The notes beneath the pieces are model-generated. The model was not told the DNA's origin, made no database searches, and was given only the letters and a program-made list of their open reading frames with translations. 64,000 nt of DNA from the NCBI GenBank assembly GCA_963714205.1, contig CAVQNQ010000006.1, positions 62,001-126,000 of the forward strand. Direction: 5' to 3'. The stretch is from CAVQNQ01 sp963714205. GTDB lineage: Bacteria > Acidobacteriota > Terriglobia > Bryobacterales > Bryobacteraceae. Below are positions 8,363 to 15,583 of this stretch, piece by piece (the first letter of the stretch is position 1; the number at the start of each line of letters is the position of its first letter). A program made the translations under genes and the position numbers.

Positions 8363-8593
8363 ATGAAACAGTTGATTGAGGATATTGCCAAAGCTCTGGT
8401 GGACATCCCCGAAGAGGTTTCCGTTCGTGAAGTGTTAGGCGAGCAGGTTACCGTTCTGGAACTGAAAGTGGCGCCCAGCGATCTGGGCAAGGTAATCGGG
8501 AAGCAGGGCCGCACGGCGCGCTCGATTCGTACCATCCTGGGAGCCGCCGGAATGAAACTCAGCCGCCGCTTCACGCTGGAAATTCTCGAGTGA
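8363..8593 (+). CDS. khpA: KH-domain RNA-binding protein KhpA
   Basis: 76 residues consisting of one KH domain with the GKQG loop (LGKVIGKQGRTARSIRTIL). In other bacteria KhpA pairs with KhpB/Jag and binds many RNAs, affecting cell division. It sits between rpsP and rimM, its usual place. The start is ATG 8363 with a G-rich Shine-Dalgarno (GGGAGGGGG) just upstream. The 114-bp gap before it is the largest in this operon. Confidence 0.93.
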   Translation: MKQLIEDIAKALVDIPEEVSVREVLGEQVTVLELKVAPSDLGKVIGKQGRTARSIRTILGAAGMKLSRRFTLEILE

Positions 8594-9117
8594 CGCCGGG
8601 CGCCGGATGGATCGCCATCGCCCTGCTGGGAAAGACGCGGGGCAATCGAGGCGAGGTAAAGGCGCTGGCCCTCGGGAGCAGGCCCGAACGCTACCAGGCT
8701 GTGGGCGAGGTATATCTCGCCGGCGGGCCGCCGGGATGTCCGGAGCGGCTGGTCGTCGAATCCACGTGGTTCCACGCCGGTACCCTGATCTTCAAGTTCC
8801 GCGGCGTGGATACTATTTCGGACGCCGAAAAGCTTGCCGGCGCGGAAGTGCGCGTCCCTTTCAACCAGCGCGTGGCCCTCGATCCCGGCGAGTTCTTCCT
8901 CTCGGACCTGGAGGGTTGCCAGGTGGTGGACCGCCGTTCCGGCGAGGCCCTGGGACGCGTCACCGGGTGGGAGGACGCCGGCGGCACGGGCCTGCTGGTG
9001 GTGGATGGCGAATGGACCATTCCGTTCGCCCGGTCCCTGTGCGTTGAAATCGATCCCGCCGCCCGGCGCATCGTGGTCGATTTGCCTGAAGGATTGAAGG
9101 ACTTGAACCGAACGTGA
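8590..9117 (+). CDS. rimM: 16S rRNA processing protein RimM
   Basis: 175 residues with the two beta-barrel domains of RimM. The N-terminal part has GKTRGNRGEVKAL, and the PRC-barrel part has the D-L-E-G-C-x-V-V-D and V-D-G-E-W-T-I-P-F motifs. It binds S19 and assists maturation of the 30S head. It starts at GTG 8590, overlapping the khpA stop by 4 bp (GTGA), and overlaps trmD by 4 bp, so translation is probably coupled. Confidence 0.93.
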   Translation: MTPGAGWIAIALLGKTRGNRGEVKALALGSRPERYQAVGEVYLAGGPPGCPERLVVESTWFHAGTLIFKFRGVDTISDAEKLAGAEVRVPFNQRVALDPGEFFLSDLEGCQVVDRRSGEALGRVTGWEDAGGTGLLVVDGEWTIPFARSLCVEIDPAARRIVVDLPEGLKDLNRT

Positions 9118-9874
9118 TTTTCCATGTGCTGACGATCTTCCCCGAGTTCTTCGCGGGACCGTTCGCGCATGGCGTGGTCAGCCGGGCCCGCGAGGCCGGC
9201 ATTCTCGAAATCCGCATCCACAACCTGCGCGATTGGACCAGCGACCGCCACAAGACCGTGGACGACCGCCCTTTCGGCGGGGGGAGGGGATGGTCCTCAA
9301 GCCCGAGCCCCTCTTCCAGGCGGTGGAAGCCATCTGGCCGGAGCGTTCCACCGGGCGGAAGGCCATTCTGCTTTCGGCCCAGGGGCGCATGTTCGACCAG
9401 ACCGCCGCCAACCGCCTCAGCCGGGAAGCCGAAATCCTGCTGATCTGCGGGCGCTACGAGGGCGTGGACGAGCGCGTGGCCGAGCACCTGGCCGACGAAG
9501 AGATTTCGATCGGCAATTATGTGCTGAGCGGCGGCGAGTTGGCCGCCGCGGTGGTGATCGACGCCGTGGCGCGTCTGCTGCCCGGCGTGCTGGGCAACGA
9601 CAGTTCGGCGGCCTTCGAGTCGTTCCAGGCGACCGGGCACGGCGAAGGCCTGCTGGATTGCCCGCACTGGACCCGCCCGGCGGATTTCCGCGGCTGGAAG
9701 GCGCCCGAGGTCCTGCTCAACGGCAACCACGAGGAGATCCGCCGCTTCCGCAAACGCGCCGCCCTGGAAAAAACCGCGCGGCTGCGCCCGGACCTGCTGG
9801 CCGGATGGGCTGAACCCGAAGCCCTCAAACCCGCGGCCGACTCAGTTAAGATAGAAGATTACAAGGAAATTTAA
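9114..9874 (+). CDS. trmD: tRNA (guanine-N1)-methyltransferase TrmD, frameshifted in this sequence
   Basis: TrmD methylates G37 of tRNAs using SAM. The N-terminal 57 residues read in one frame to VDDRPFGGG; the rest reads in the next frame from EGMVLKPEP. A single G is missing from the G-run 9279-9284. Restoring it gives 762 bases (253 residues plus stop), the normal length, with the conserved GGGEGM loop, ICGRYEGVDERV and the knot motif SIGNYVLSGGE. No other damage is visible. As trmD is normally essential, a sequencing or assembly error is more likely than a pseudogene. The start is GTG 9114, overlapping rimM by 4 bp. Confidence 0.9.
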
Positions 9875-10226
9875 ATGCAGAACGCGCTGTTGACGAAATT
9901 CATTCAGAAGAACAAGCGGACCGATATCCCCCCAGTTCCGGCCCGGCGACACCATCCGGGTGCACGTCAAGATCAAGGAAGGCGACAAGGAGCGGCTTGC
10001 AGGCATTTGAAGGCACCGTGATCGCCCGCAATAACACCGGCATGGGCGAGAGCGTCACCGTGCGCAAGGTCAGCTTCGGCCAGGGCGTGGAGCGCATCTT
10101 TCCCGTGCAACGCCCGCGTGATCGACCATATCGACGTGGTGCGCACGGGACGCGTGCGGCGCGCCAAGCTGTACTATTTGCGCGGCTCTGAAGGGCAAGG
10201 CAGCCCGTCTCCGAGAGCGCGAATAG
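9875..10226 (+). CDS. rplS: 50S ribosomal protein L19, with four +1 frameshifts in this sequence
   Basis: The segments LLTKFIQKNKRTDIP, FRPGDTIRVHVKIKEGD, FEGTVIARNNTGMGES, VRKVSFGQGVERIFP and VIDHIDVVRTGRVRRAKLYY are all clear L19 and lie in order, but in shifting frames. One extra base is needed at each of the C-run 9928-9933, TT 9997-9998, AA 10109-10110 and about 10187. Removing four bases leaves 348 bases, exactly 115 residues plus stop, the usual L19 length. An L19 gene broken four times could not be functional. Since the protein is conserved in bacteria, either the sequence is wrong here or an intact copy lies elsewhere. ATG 9875 follows the trmD stop directly. Confidence 0.9.
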
Positions 10227-10241
10227 GCTCGCGATTGATAC

Positions 10242-10933
10242 ATGCGGCCCCAGTCCGGGCGCGGCGAATTCCGGTGCGAGGCGACGCTCGAGCGCGAGTT
10301 GCGCGCGCGCGGTTTTCACGCCGTGGCCGGCGTGGATGAGGTGGGCCGCGGCGCCCTGTTCGGCCCGGTGGTGGCGGCGGCCGTGATTCTGGCGTCCGAT
10401 CGGCCCGGTGCGCGGCCTCAACGACAGCAAGCTGCTCGAGCCGGAGCGCCGCGAGGCGCTCGACGGCGCGCATTCGCGAGCGCGCCGCGGCCTGGGCGGT
10501 GGCCGCCGTGGATGCCGCCACCATCGATGCGATCAACATCTACCAGGCCTCCCGCCTGGCCATGCGGCTGGCCGTATCGCCGCCTCAATCCGGCGCCCGA
10601 TTTCCTGCTGATCGACGCCGTGCACATCGATCTCCCCATTCCCGCAGCGGCCCCTGATCAAGGGCGATGCCCGCTGCCGTGCCATCGCCGCGGCATCCAT
10701 TGTGGCCAAGGTGTACCGCGACGCGCTGCATGCGCGCCTGGGACGAGGTCTACCCCGAATACGGGCTGGCGGCCCACAAGGGCTACTCGACACCCGAGCA
10801 CTGCCGCGCCATCGAGCAATTCGGCCTCACCCCGCTGCACCGCCTCAGCTTCGAGCCGGTACGCGCGCATGCGCTCTTCCCGCTCGACGGCACCGCGCAA
10901 TTGGAGCTGTTCGATACGGCGGGCACGGCATGA
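10242..10933 (+). CDS. rnhB: Ribonuclease HII, with five +1 frameshifts in this sequence
   Basis: RNase HII removes ribonucleotides from DNA. Conserved blocks appear in order but in changing frames: VAGVDEVGRGALFGPVVAAAV (containing the first catalytic D-E), LNDSKLL, FLLIDAV, IAAASIVAKVYRD and EYGLAAHKGYSTPEH. Single extra bases are needed near 10404-10406, 10471, 10580-10581, 10641-10643 and 10729. Removing five leaves 687 bases, 228 residues plus stop, within the family range. All catalytic acidic residues survive in the corrected reading. It follows rplS by 15 bp, a common order, and its TGA overlaps the next ATG. Confidence 0.88.
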
Positions 10934-11235
10934 CCCCGGCGGGACAGACCGGCGACATCCCCGGGCCCTCCGGCGTGGAGCGCCCGGTATACCGCTGGTA
11001 TCACAAGATGGCGGCTATCGTCTTCATTACCGTCTGCCTCGAAATCGGCTTCTTTCTGCTGATCTTCCCCTGGACCGAATACTGGGAAGGCAATTATTTC
11101 ATCGGCCTGGCGCCGCGCCTCGGCCGTTTGTGGAACAACTGGTATCTGCGGGGCGCCATCAGCGGCCTGGGGCTGGTTAACGTGTACATCTCGGTACTGG
11201 AAGTCTTCCGCCTGCGCCGCTTCGGCAAGCGCTGA
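10930..11235 (+). CDS. Small membrane protein of unknown function
   Basis: 101 residues starting at ATG 10930, overlapping the rnhB stop (ATGA). One clear membrane segment runs from about residue 28 to 47 (AAIVFITVCLEIGFFLLIFP), followed by an aromatic stretch (WTEYWEGNYF) and a second weaker hydrophobic region near residues 75-90. The tail is basic (RLRRFGKR), suggesting a cytoplasmic C-terminus. I recognise no domain. Tight coupling to rnhB and VanZ-like genes suggests cotranscription. Confidence 0.6.
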   Translation: MTPAGQTGDIPGPSGVERPVYRWYHKMAAIVFITVCLEIGFFLLIFPWTEYWEGNYFIGLAPRLGRLWNNWYLRGAISGLGLVNVYISVLEVFRLRRFGKR

Positions 11236-11243
11236 GGGGAAAT

Positions 11244-12386
11244 GTGCGCCGCCTGCTGCTGCTGGTTGTTGCGCTGATTATTTACGGATCTCTCTATCCC
11301 TGGCATTTCGATTTCAGCCCGCGCGTCAATCCGCTCGATTTTCTGCTGCACTCGTGGAGTTTCGAGTGGGACCGCTTCCTGCTGCGCGACATGGCGGTCA
11401 ACGTGGCGCTCTATGTTCCGCTGGGCGCGGCGGCCGCCCTGGCCCTGGCACGGAAGCATGGACGCGGCGCATCGGCTGCCCTGGCTGTCCTGCTGGGGAT
11501 GGCGCTCTCGGCGACGATGGAGATGCTTCAGATCTACGTGCCGGGGCGCCAATGCAGCCTGCTGGATGTGGCCACCAACACCATCGGCACGGCCGCCGGC
11601 GCGTGGGTGGCATCGATCGTCTGGCCCGGCTTCGTATGGGCTCCGTTGTCCCGCCATCCGCGCGAGCGCCACGCCGGCGCGGCGGTCTTCCTGCTGGCCT
11701 GCTGGGCAGGCTTTCAACTCTATCCCTTCTTCCCTATTCTCAGCCAGACCCGCCTGCGGAACGGCCTGGCGCTTCTCTTCCACGCCTCCACAGTTTCGCC
11801 GGTGGAGATCTGGGCCTGCGCCGCCGAATGGGTGGCCGCCGCCCTGGCAATGAAGGCCCTGTTGGGGCGCCTGCGACTTCCCTGGCTCGTGCTGGCCATG
11901 GCTTGTCTGCCGGTGCGCATCCTGATTGCCGGGCGCATTCTGGGGCTCGATGAAGTTCTCGGCGCGGCTCTGGCGTTACTGCTTTGGCCGGCCATCGATC
12001 GGGCGCTCGGCCGGCCGGTGCTGGCCGCGACAATACTGGGTTCGGCCATCGTGCTTCGGGAGCTCGAGCCGTTTCACTTCGGCGCGCGGCCAGCCGCCTT
12101 CTCTTGGGTGCCTTTTGCCGCCACGCTCGGATCGCCGTGGCAATCCGGCGCGGTGATCGTTCTGCGCAAGGCTTTCGACTACGGAGCCGCGGTGTGGCTG
12201 CTGCGCCAGGTGGGCTGGCCCTACGGCTATGCCGGCGCGATCGTGGCGACCGCGCTAGGGGCGCTCGAAGGCGCGCAACGCTATCTGCCGGGACGCACTC
12301 CGGAAGTCACCGATGCGGTGATAGCTCTGCTCGTAGCCTTTGTGCTGTGGCGGGTCGATTCTACTGGCCGAGCGCCAGCTCGTTGA
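11244..12386 (+). CDS. VanZ-like multi-spanning membrane protein
   Basis: 380 residues with about ten hydrophobic segments. The N-terminal third matches the VanZ family pattern: a first helix followed by a loop, D-M-A-V-N-V-A-L-Y-V-P-L-G, S-A-T-M-E-M-L-Q-I-Y-V-P-G-R-Q-C-S-L-L-D-V-A-T-N-T-I-G. VanZ homologues are linked to glycopeptide or lipoglycopeptide tolerance, but most chromosomal members have unknown roles. The C-terminal two thirds adds further helices not typical of short VanZ. The start is GTG 11244 with GAGGGGA upstream. Its 3' end overlaps the convergent TPR gene by 26 bp. Confidence 0.75.
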   Translation: MRRLLLLVVALIIYGSLYPWHFDFSPRVNPLDFLLHSWSFEWDRFLLRDMAVNVALYVPLGAAAALALARKHGRGASAALAVLLGMALSATMEMLQIYVPGRQCSLLDVATNTIGTAAGAWVASIVWPGFVWAPLSRHPRERHAGAAVFLLACWAGFQLYPFFPILSQTRLRNGLALLFHASTVSPVEIWACAAEWVAAALAMKALLGRLRLPWLVLAMACLPVRILIAGRILGLDEVLGAALALLLWPAIDRALGRPVLAATILGSAIVLRELEPFHFGARPAAFSWVPFAATLGSPWQSGAVIVLRKAFDYGAAVWLLRQVGWPYGYAGAIVATALGALEGAQRYLPGRTPEVTDAVIALLVAFVLWRVDSTGRAPAR

Positions 12387-13383
12387 CGCTTACCGCCGCG
12401 CTCCGCTGGGGTTCCATCGGGAACTGACGTTCCAGGGCAGTGGCTCTGTCCAACAGACGCCGGGCCTCGGTCTTCCGACCGGTCTTTTGCAGGCAGGTGG
12501 CATAGTTCCGCATCAGTTGGGGCACGTCCTCGGGAGCTACTTCCGCTCCTTGGTCGATCAGGGCCATCGACCGTGCCAGCAGCGGCGCGGCCTCCTGGTA
12601 TGCTTTGCGATCCAGAATCGCCACTCCCAGGTTGCTCAGCAGGTAAGCGGTCAAGACCCTGGACTCTCCAGGCGCGGGATTTTGGTCCGCGACGTCGAGG
12701 CCCTGTCGAAAGGCCGCTTCCGCTTCCGGCAGGCGTTCTTGCCGCAGGCGCAGCGTTCCCAGGTTGTTCAGCAGAAGAGCGCGTTGAAACGGGGCAATCT
12801 CAGCCCGCTTCAGCAGATCCTGAATGCGGTCGAACACCGCGTCCGAATCGCCGTGGCGGCCCAGGTATTGATAGGCCACCGCCAGCCCGGAGAGAATCTG
12901 AACCTGCCGTTTCGGGTCCGGAGCGGCCAAGCTGTCTTCGAGATCCAAGGCCTGCGAATAAGCGTGCTGCGAATCCTGGTATCGCGCGCGGCAGTCAAAG
13001 GCCGTTCCCAGCACCTCCCAGGCCCGGCTCAGCTCGGCGGCGTCGGGGTTCGGCTCGGCCGAATAGATCCGTATGCTGCGCCGCAGCAGGTTGACGGCCT
13101 CCTCGCAACGGCCCTCGATTTTCCGGACTGTACCCAACTCGTAGAGAGGGCGCGCGAGCCACGCCTCCCCGACTCCATCCGGCTCCTTGCCGGCGCCATC
13201 CCCTTCCCGCAGCCCGATCGCCGCGGCATACAGCGTATCGGCTTCCGCGTAGCGGCCGCTCAGGTAAGCCTCCCTGGCGCGCGCGATCGGTCCAGCCAAA
13301 TCCGCCGGCTTCGCGGGGATATCGGCCCCGTGCAGCCGAAGCCCGCCCAGACACACCAAACCCAGCACGATCCAACTCTGCAT
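12361..13383 (-). CDS. Secreted tetratricopeptide-repeat protein (first tandem copy)
   Basis: 340 residues with a signal peptide (about 1-20, hydrophobic, ending HGA). At least five TPR-like helix pairs follow from about residue 28 (ARAREAYLSGRYAEADTLY) to the end, with typical A-x-x-x-L-G-x-x spacing. TPR arrays bind other proteins; no enzymatic domain is visible. A strong GGAGGAGGGG lies just upstream of the ATG. The neighbouring gene (13532-14536) is a clear paralogue over its whole length, so this is a tandem duplication. Its function is unknown. Confidence 0.75.
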   Translation of the reverse strand: MQSWIVLGLVCLGGLRLHGADIPAKPADLAGPIARAREAYLSGRYAEADTLYAAAIGLREGDGAGKEPDGVGEAWLARPLYELGTVRKIEGRCEEAVNLLRRSIRIYSAEPNPDAAELSRAWEVLGTAFDCRARYQDSQHAYSQALDLEDSLAAPDPKRQVQILSGLAVAYQYLGRHGDSDAVFDRIQDLLKRAEIAPFQRALLLNNLGTLRLRQERLPEAEAAFRQGLDVADQNPAPGESRVLTAYLLSNLGVAILDRKAYQEAAPLLARSMALIDQGAEVAPEDVPQLMRNYATCLQKTGRKTEARRLLDRATALERQFPMEPQRSAAVSVNELALGQ

Positions 13384-13531
13384 AGCCCCTCCTCCGACGC
13401 GATGCAGGTAAAACTTGTCTAAGAGTGGCAGGGCCGTAAGGCCGCCGTCAAAGGCCTAGGGTAAGTTTGCGCGCGAATTTTCCGGCGCCGTGTGCTAAAG
13501 CGCCCGGCTCGATCCGGCGCGAATTTGGATG

Positions 13532-14536
13532 TTACCGGCCGCTTGCGAGTTGGGCGATGCTCACCGTCTTGCCGCGTTGGAGATTCGGGGGAAGATCGTG
13601 CTCCAGCGCCGAAGCCCGGGCCTCCAATTTCCGCGCGTCTTGTTTCTGGCCGGTCTTCCGCAGGCAGTCGGCATAGTTTCGGAGCAGCTGCGGAATGTCC
13701 CGGGGTGCCACTCGCGCGCCGCGGTCGACCAGCTCTATCGATCGGGCGAAGAGCGGCGCGGCTTCCTGGCATGCCTTGCGCTCGCAGAGCGTCAGGCCCA
13801 GGTTGCTCAGCAGGTAAGCAAGTGCCGGGTCCTTGGGAACGGCGGCCTTTTCGGCGAGCGCCACGCCCCTCTTGAGTATCTCTTCGGCCTCCGGAAAGCG
13901 CCTCGCGGCCATCCGCAAGGTACCCATGTTATTGAAAACGAAAGCCTGCTGGAGCGGTTCGAGCTTGGCTCCCTCCGCCAGAGCCTGAATGCGATCGAAG
14001 AGCGCGGCGGAATCGCTGTCCCGGCCCAAGTGTTCATATACAGCCGCCATTCCAGTGAGAATTTCGACTTGCCTACCGCGATTCGGAATGGCCAGGCCGG
14101 CTTCCAGGTCCCACGCCTGCGAGAATGCATGCAGCTCGTCCTGGTATTGGAATCGGCATCTATAGGATGTTCCGAGCACCTGCCAAGCCTGGCTCAACTC
14201 TTCGCGATCGGGATCCGGCGCGGCCGAAAGGATGCCGATCCCGCGCCGTATCAGATCGGAAGCCTCCTCGCAGCGCCCTTCCCACTGGCGAACCGCGCCC
14301 AACTCGTAGAGCAACCGCGCCCGGCGCACGCCCTGGATTCCAGCCGAATCCGCCCGGCGGAGCTCCGAAGAGTAGAGCGCGTCGGCCTCCGCATAACGGC
14401 CCGCGCTGAAAGCACTCCGCGCGCGCGCGATCGGCGCCAAGCCATCGGTTGCGAGGGATCCGGTCTCAGCCGCGCTCAATCCACCTGCCAACGGAATCGA
14501 AAGCCACACTACACCCACTGCTACCCAGGTCTGCAT
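13532..14536 (-). CDS. Secreted tetratricopeptide-repeat protein (second tandem copy)
   Basis: 334 residues, paralogue of the adjacent TPR gene. Both share the order signal peptide, ARxA(Y/F)xxGRYAEADxLY, LLYELGxVRxxEGRCEEA, NNLGTLR or NNMGTLR, AYLLSNLG and QEAAPLxARSxxLxDxGxxVAPxD(V/I)PQL. I start at the ATG preceded by AAGGAGG (14536) rather than nine codons upstream, because that gives the same leader layout as its twin. Sequence upstream of both starts is also alike, so the duplication included the leader. It is probably periplasmic or membrane-tethered by an uncleaved signal. Confidence 0.75.
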   Translation of the reverse strand: MQTWVAVGVVWLSIPLAGGLSAAETGSLATDGLAPIARARSAFSAGRYAEADALYSSELRRADSAGIQGVRRARLLYELGAVRQWEGRCEEASDLIRRGIGILSAAPDPDREELSQAWQVLGTSYRCRFQYQDELHAFSQAWDLEAGLAIPNRGRQVEILTGMAAVYEHLGRDSDSAALFDRIQALAEGAKLEPLQQAFVFNNMGTLRMAARRFPEAEEILKRGVALAEKAAVPKDPALAYLLSNLGLTLCERKACQEAAPLFARSIELVDRGARVAPRDIPQLLRNYADCLRKTGQKQDARKLEARASALEHDLPPNLQRGKTVSIAQLASGR

Positions 14537-14687
14537 CGCCCCTCCTTCGCGCCATGCAGGCAAATACCTTGGTTCCAGCGTTGCAGCAGGCTGATTTTGT
14601 TGTCAAAGAACGCGGGCGAGGATTCGTGAAATCACCGACAGCTTCCGGGTATGACTAGAACCATTTCGTACGCGGCCGATAAGCGTG

Positions 14688-15482
14688 CTACTTCCAGATC
14701 AGCAGCGACAGCGCCGCTCCGAAGCCGATGGCGACCACAATGCGGCGCACGGCCTTCTGTCCCAGCTTGCGCGCGGTGCCAGCCCCCCCGTAGCCGCCGG
14801 CGATGGCGCCCACGGCCATCAGTACGACGTACGGCCAGTACACCATCCGCGCCCAGATGAAATAGGCCGATGCGATGCCATTTACCGACCCTCCGAACAC
14901 CAGCTTGAGGCTGTTCATCTGGTGTATATCCTTCAGCCCGAGAATGCTCAGCGCCGCCAGCATCAGGATGCCGATCCCCGCGCCGAAGTAGCCCCCATAT
15001 AGTCCCACCAACAACTGGAACGCCATCGCGCCGGCGAGCCACCCGGCGGAGGGGCGCGCGTCGCGCGGCCGCAGCGACCGCTGGAGCGGCTCCTGAATCA
15101 TGAACAGCAGCGTGGCGAACACGATCAGATAGGGCACCAGCCGGTCGAAAAACGATGGCGGCGTCCAGCGCAGCAGCAGGGCGCCCGCCAGGCCGCCCAC
15201 CAGGCTGGGCGCCACAAGCACCAGGTACCGGCCCTCGGCCTCGCGGAACTCCCGGCGGTAGCCCCACAGGCTCCCGGCCGTGCCGGGCCAGATGGCCACC
15301 GTGTTGGTGGCGTTGGCGGCCACCGAACCGAGCCCCAGCCAGATCAGCGTGGGAAAGGAGACCAGCGAGCCTCCGCCGGCTACGGAGTTGATGGCACCCG
15401 CCACGAAGGCCGCCGCGAAAGCCGCGGCGATATGGGAGAAGTCCAATGGGAAGCCCAACTTGCAGGATATCGCGAGGCGCAC
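14688..15482 (-). CDS. TauE/SafE-family membrane exporter
   Basis: 264 residues with about eight membrane segments. The N-terminal half contains the family signature GAINSVAGGGSLVSFPTLI and NATNT, and the second half repeats it as GLYGGYFGAGIGILMLA. These proteins are proposed to export organosulfur or sulfite-type anions, but the substrate here is not evident. The start is uncertain: GTG 15482 gives the longest form and TTG about 24 bases inside is possible. It is divergent from the radical SAM gene across 101 bp. Confidence 0.85.
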   Translation of the reverse strand: MRLAISCKLGFPLDFSHIAAAFAAAFVAGAINSVAGGGSLVSFPTLIWLGLGSVAANATNTVAIWPGTAGSLWGYRREFREAEGRYLVLVAPSLVGGLAGALLLRWTPPSFFDRLVPYLIVFATLLFMIQEPLQRSLRPRDARPSAGWLAGAMAFQLLVGLYGGYFGAGIGILMLAALSILGLKDIHQMNSLKLVFGGSVNGIASAYFIWARMVYWPYVVLMAVGAIAGGYGGAGTARKLGQKAVRRIVVAIGFGAALSLLIWK

Positions 15483-15583
15483 CGGCCGGGCCGGTCCCCG
15501 TTCAGCCCCGCAAAGCCGCCATCCAACGAAATATTTCCCACTTCGGCGGCCTATTATAGTCTTCGAGGGCCGGCCTGCCTAGA

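Noticed and set aside
9875..10226. Programmed ribosomal frameshifting in rplS
   Set aside because: Four separate +1 events in 352 bases, without slippery-site context and continuing into the next gene, are not compatible with programmed frameshifting.
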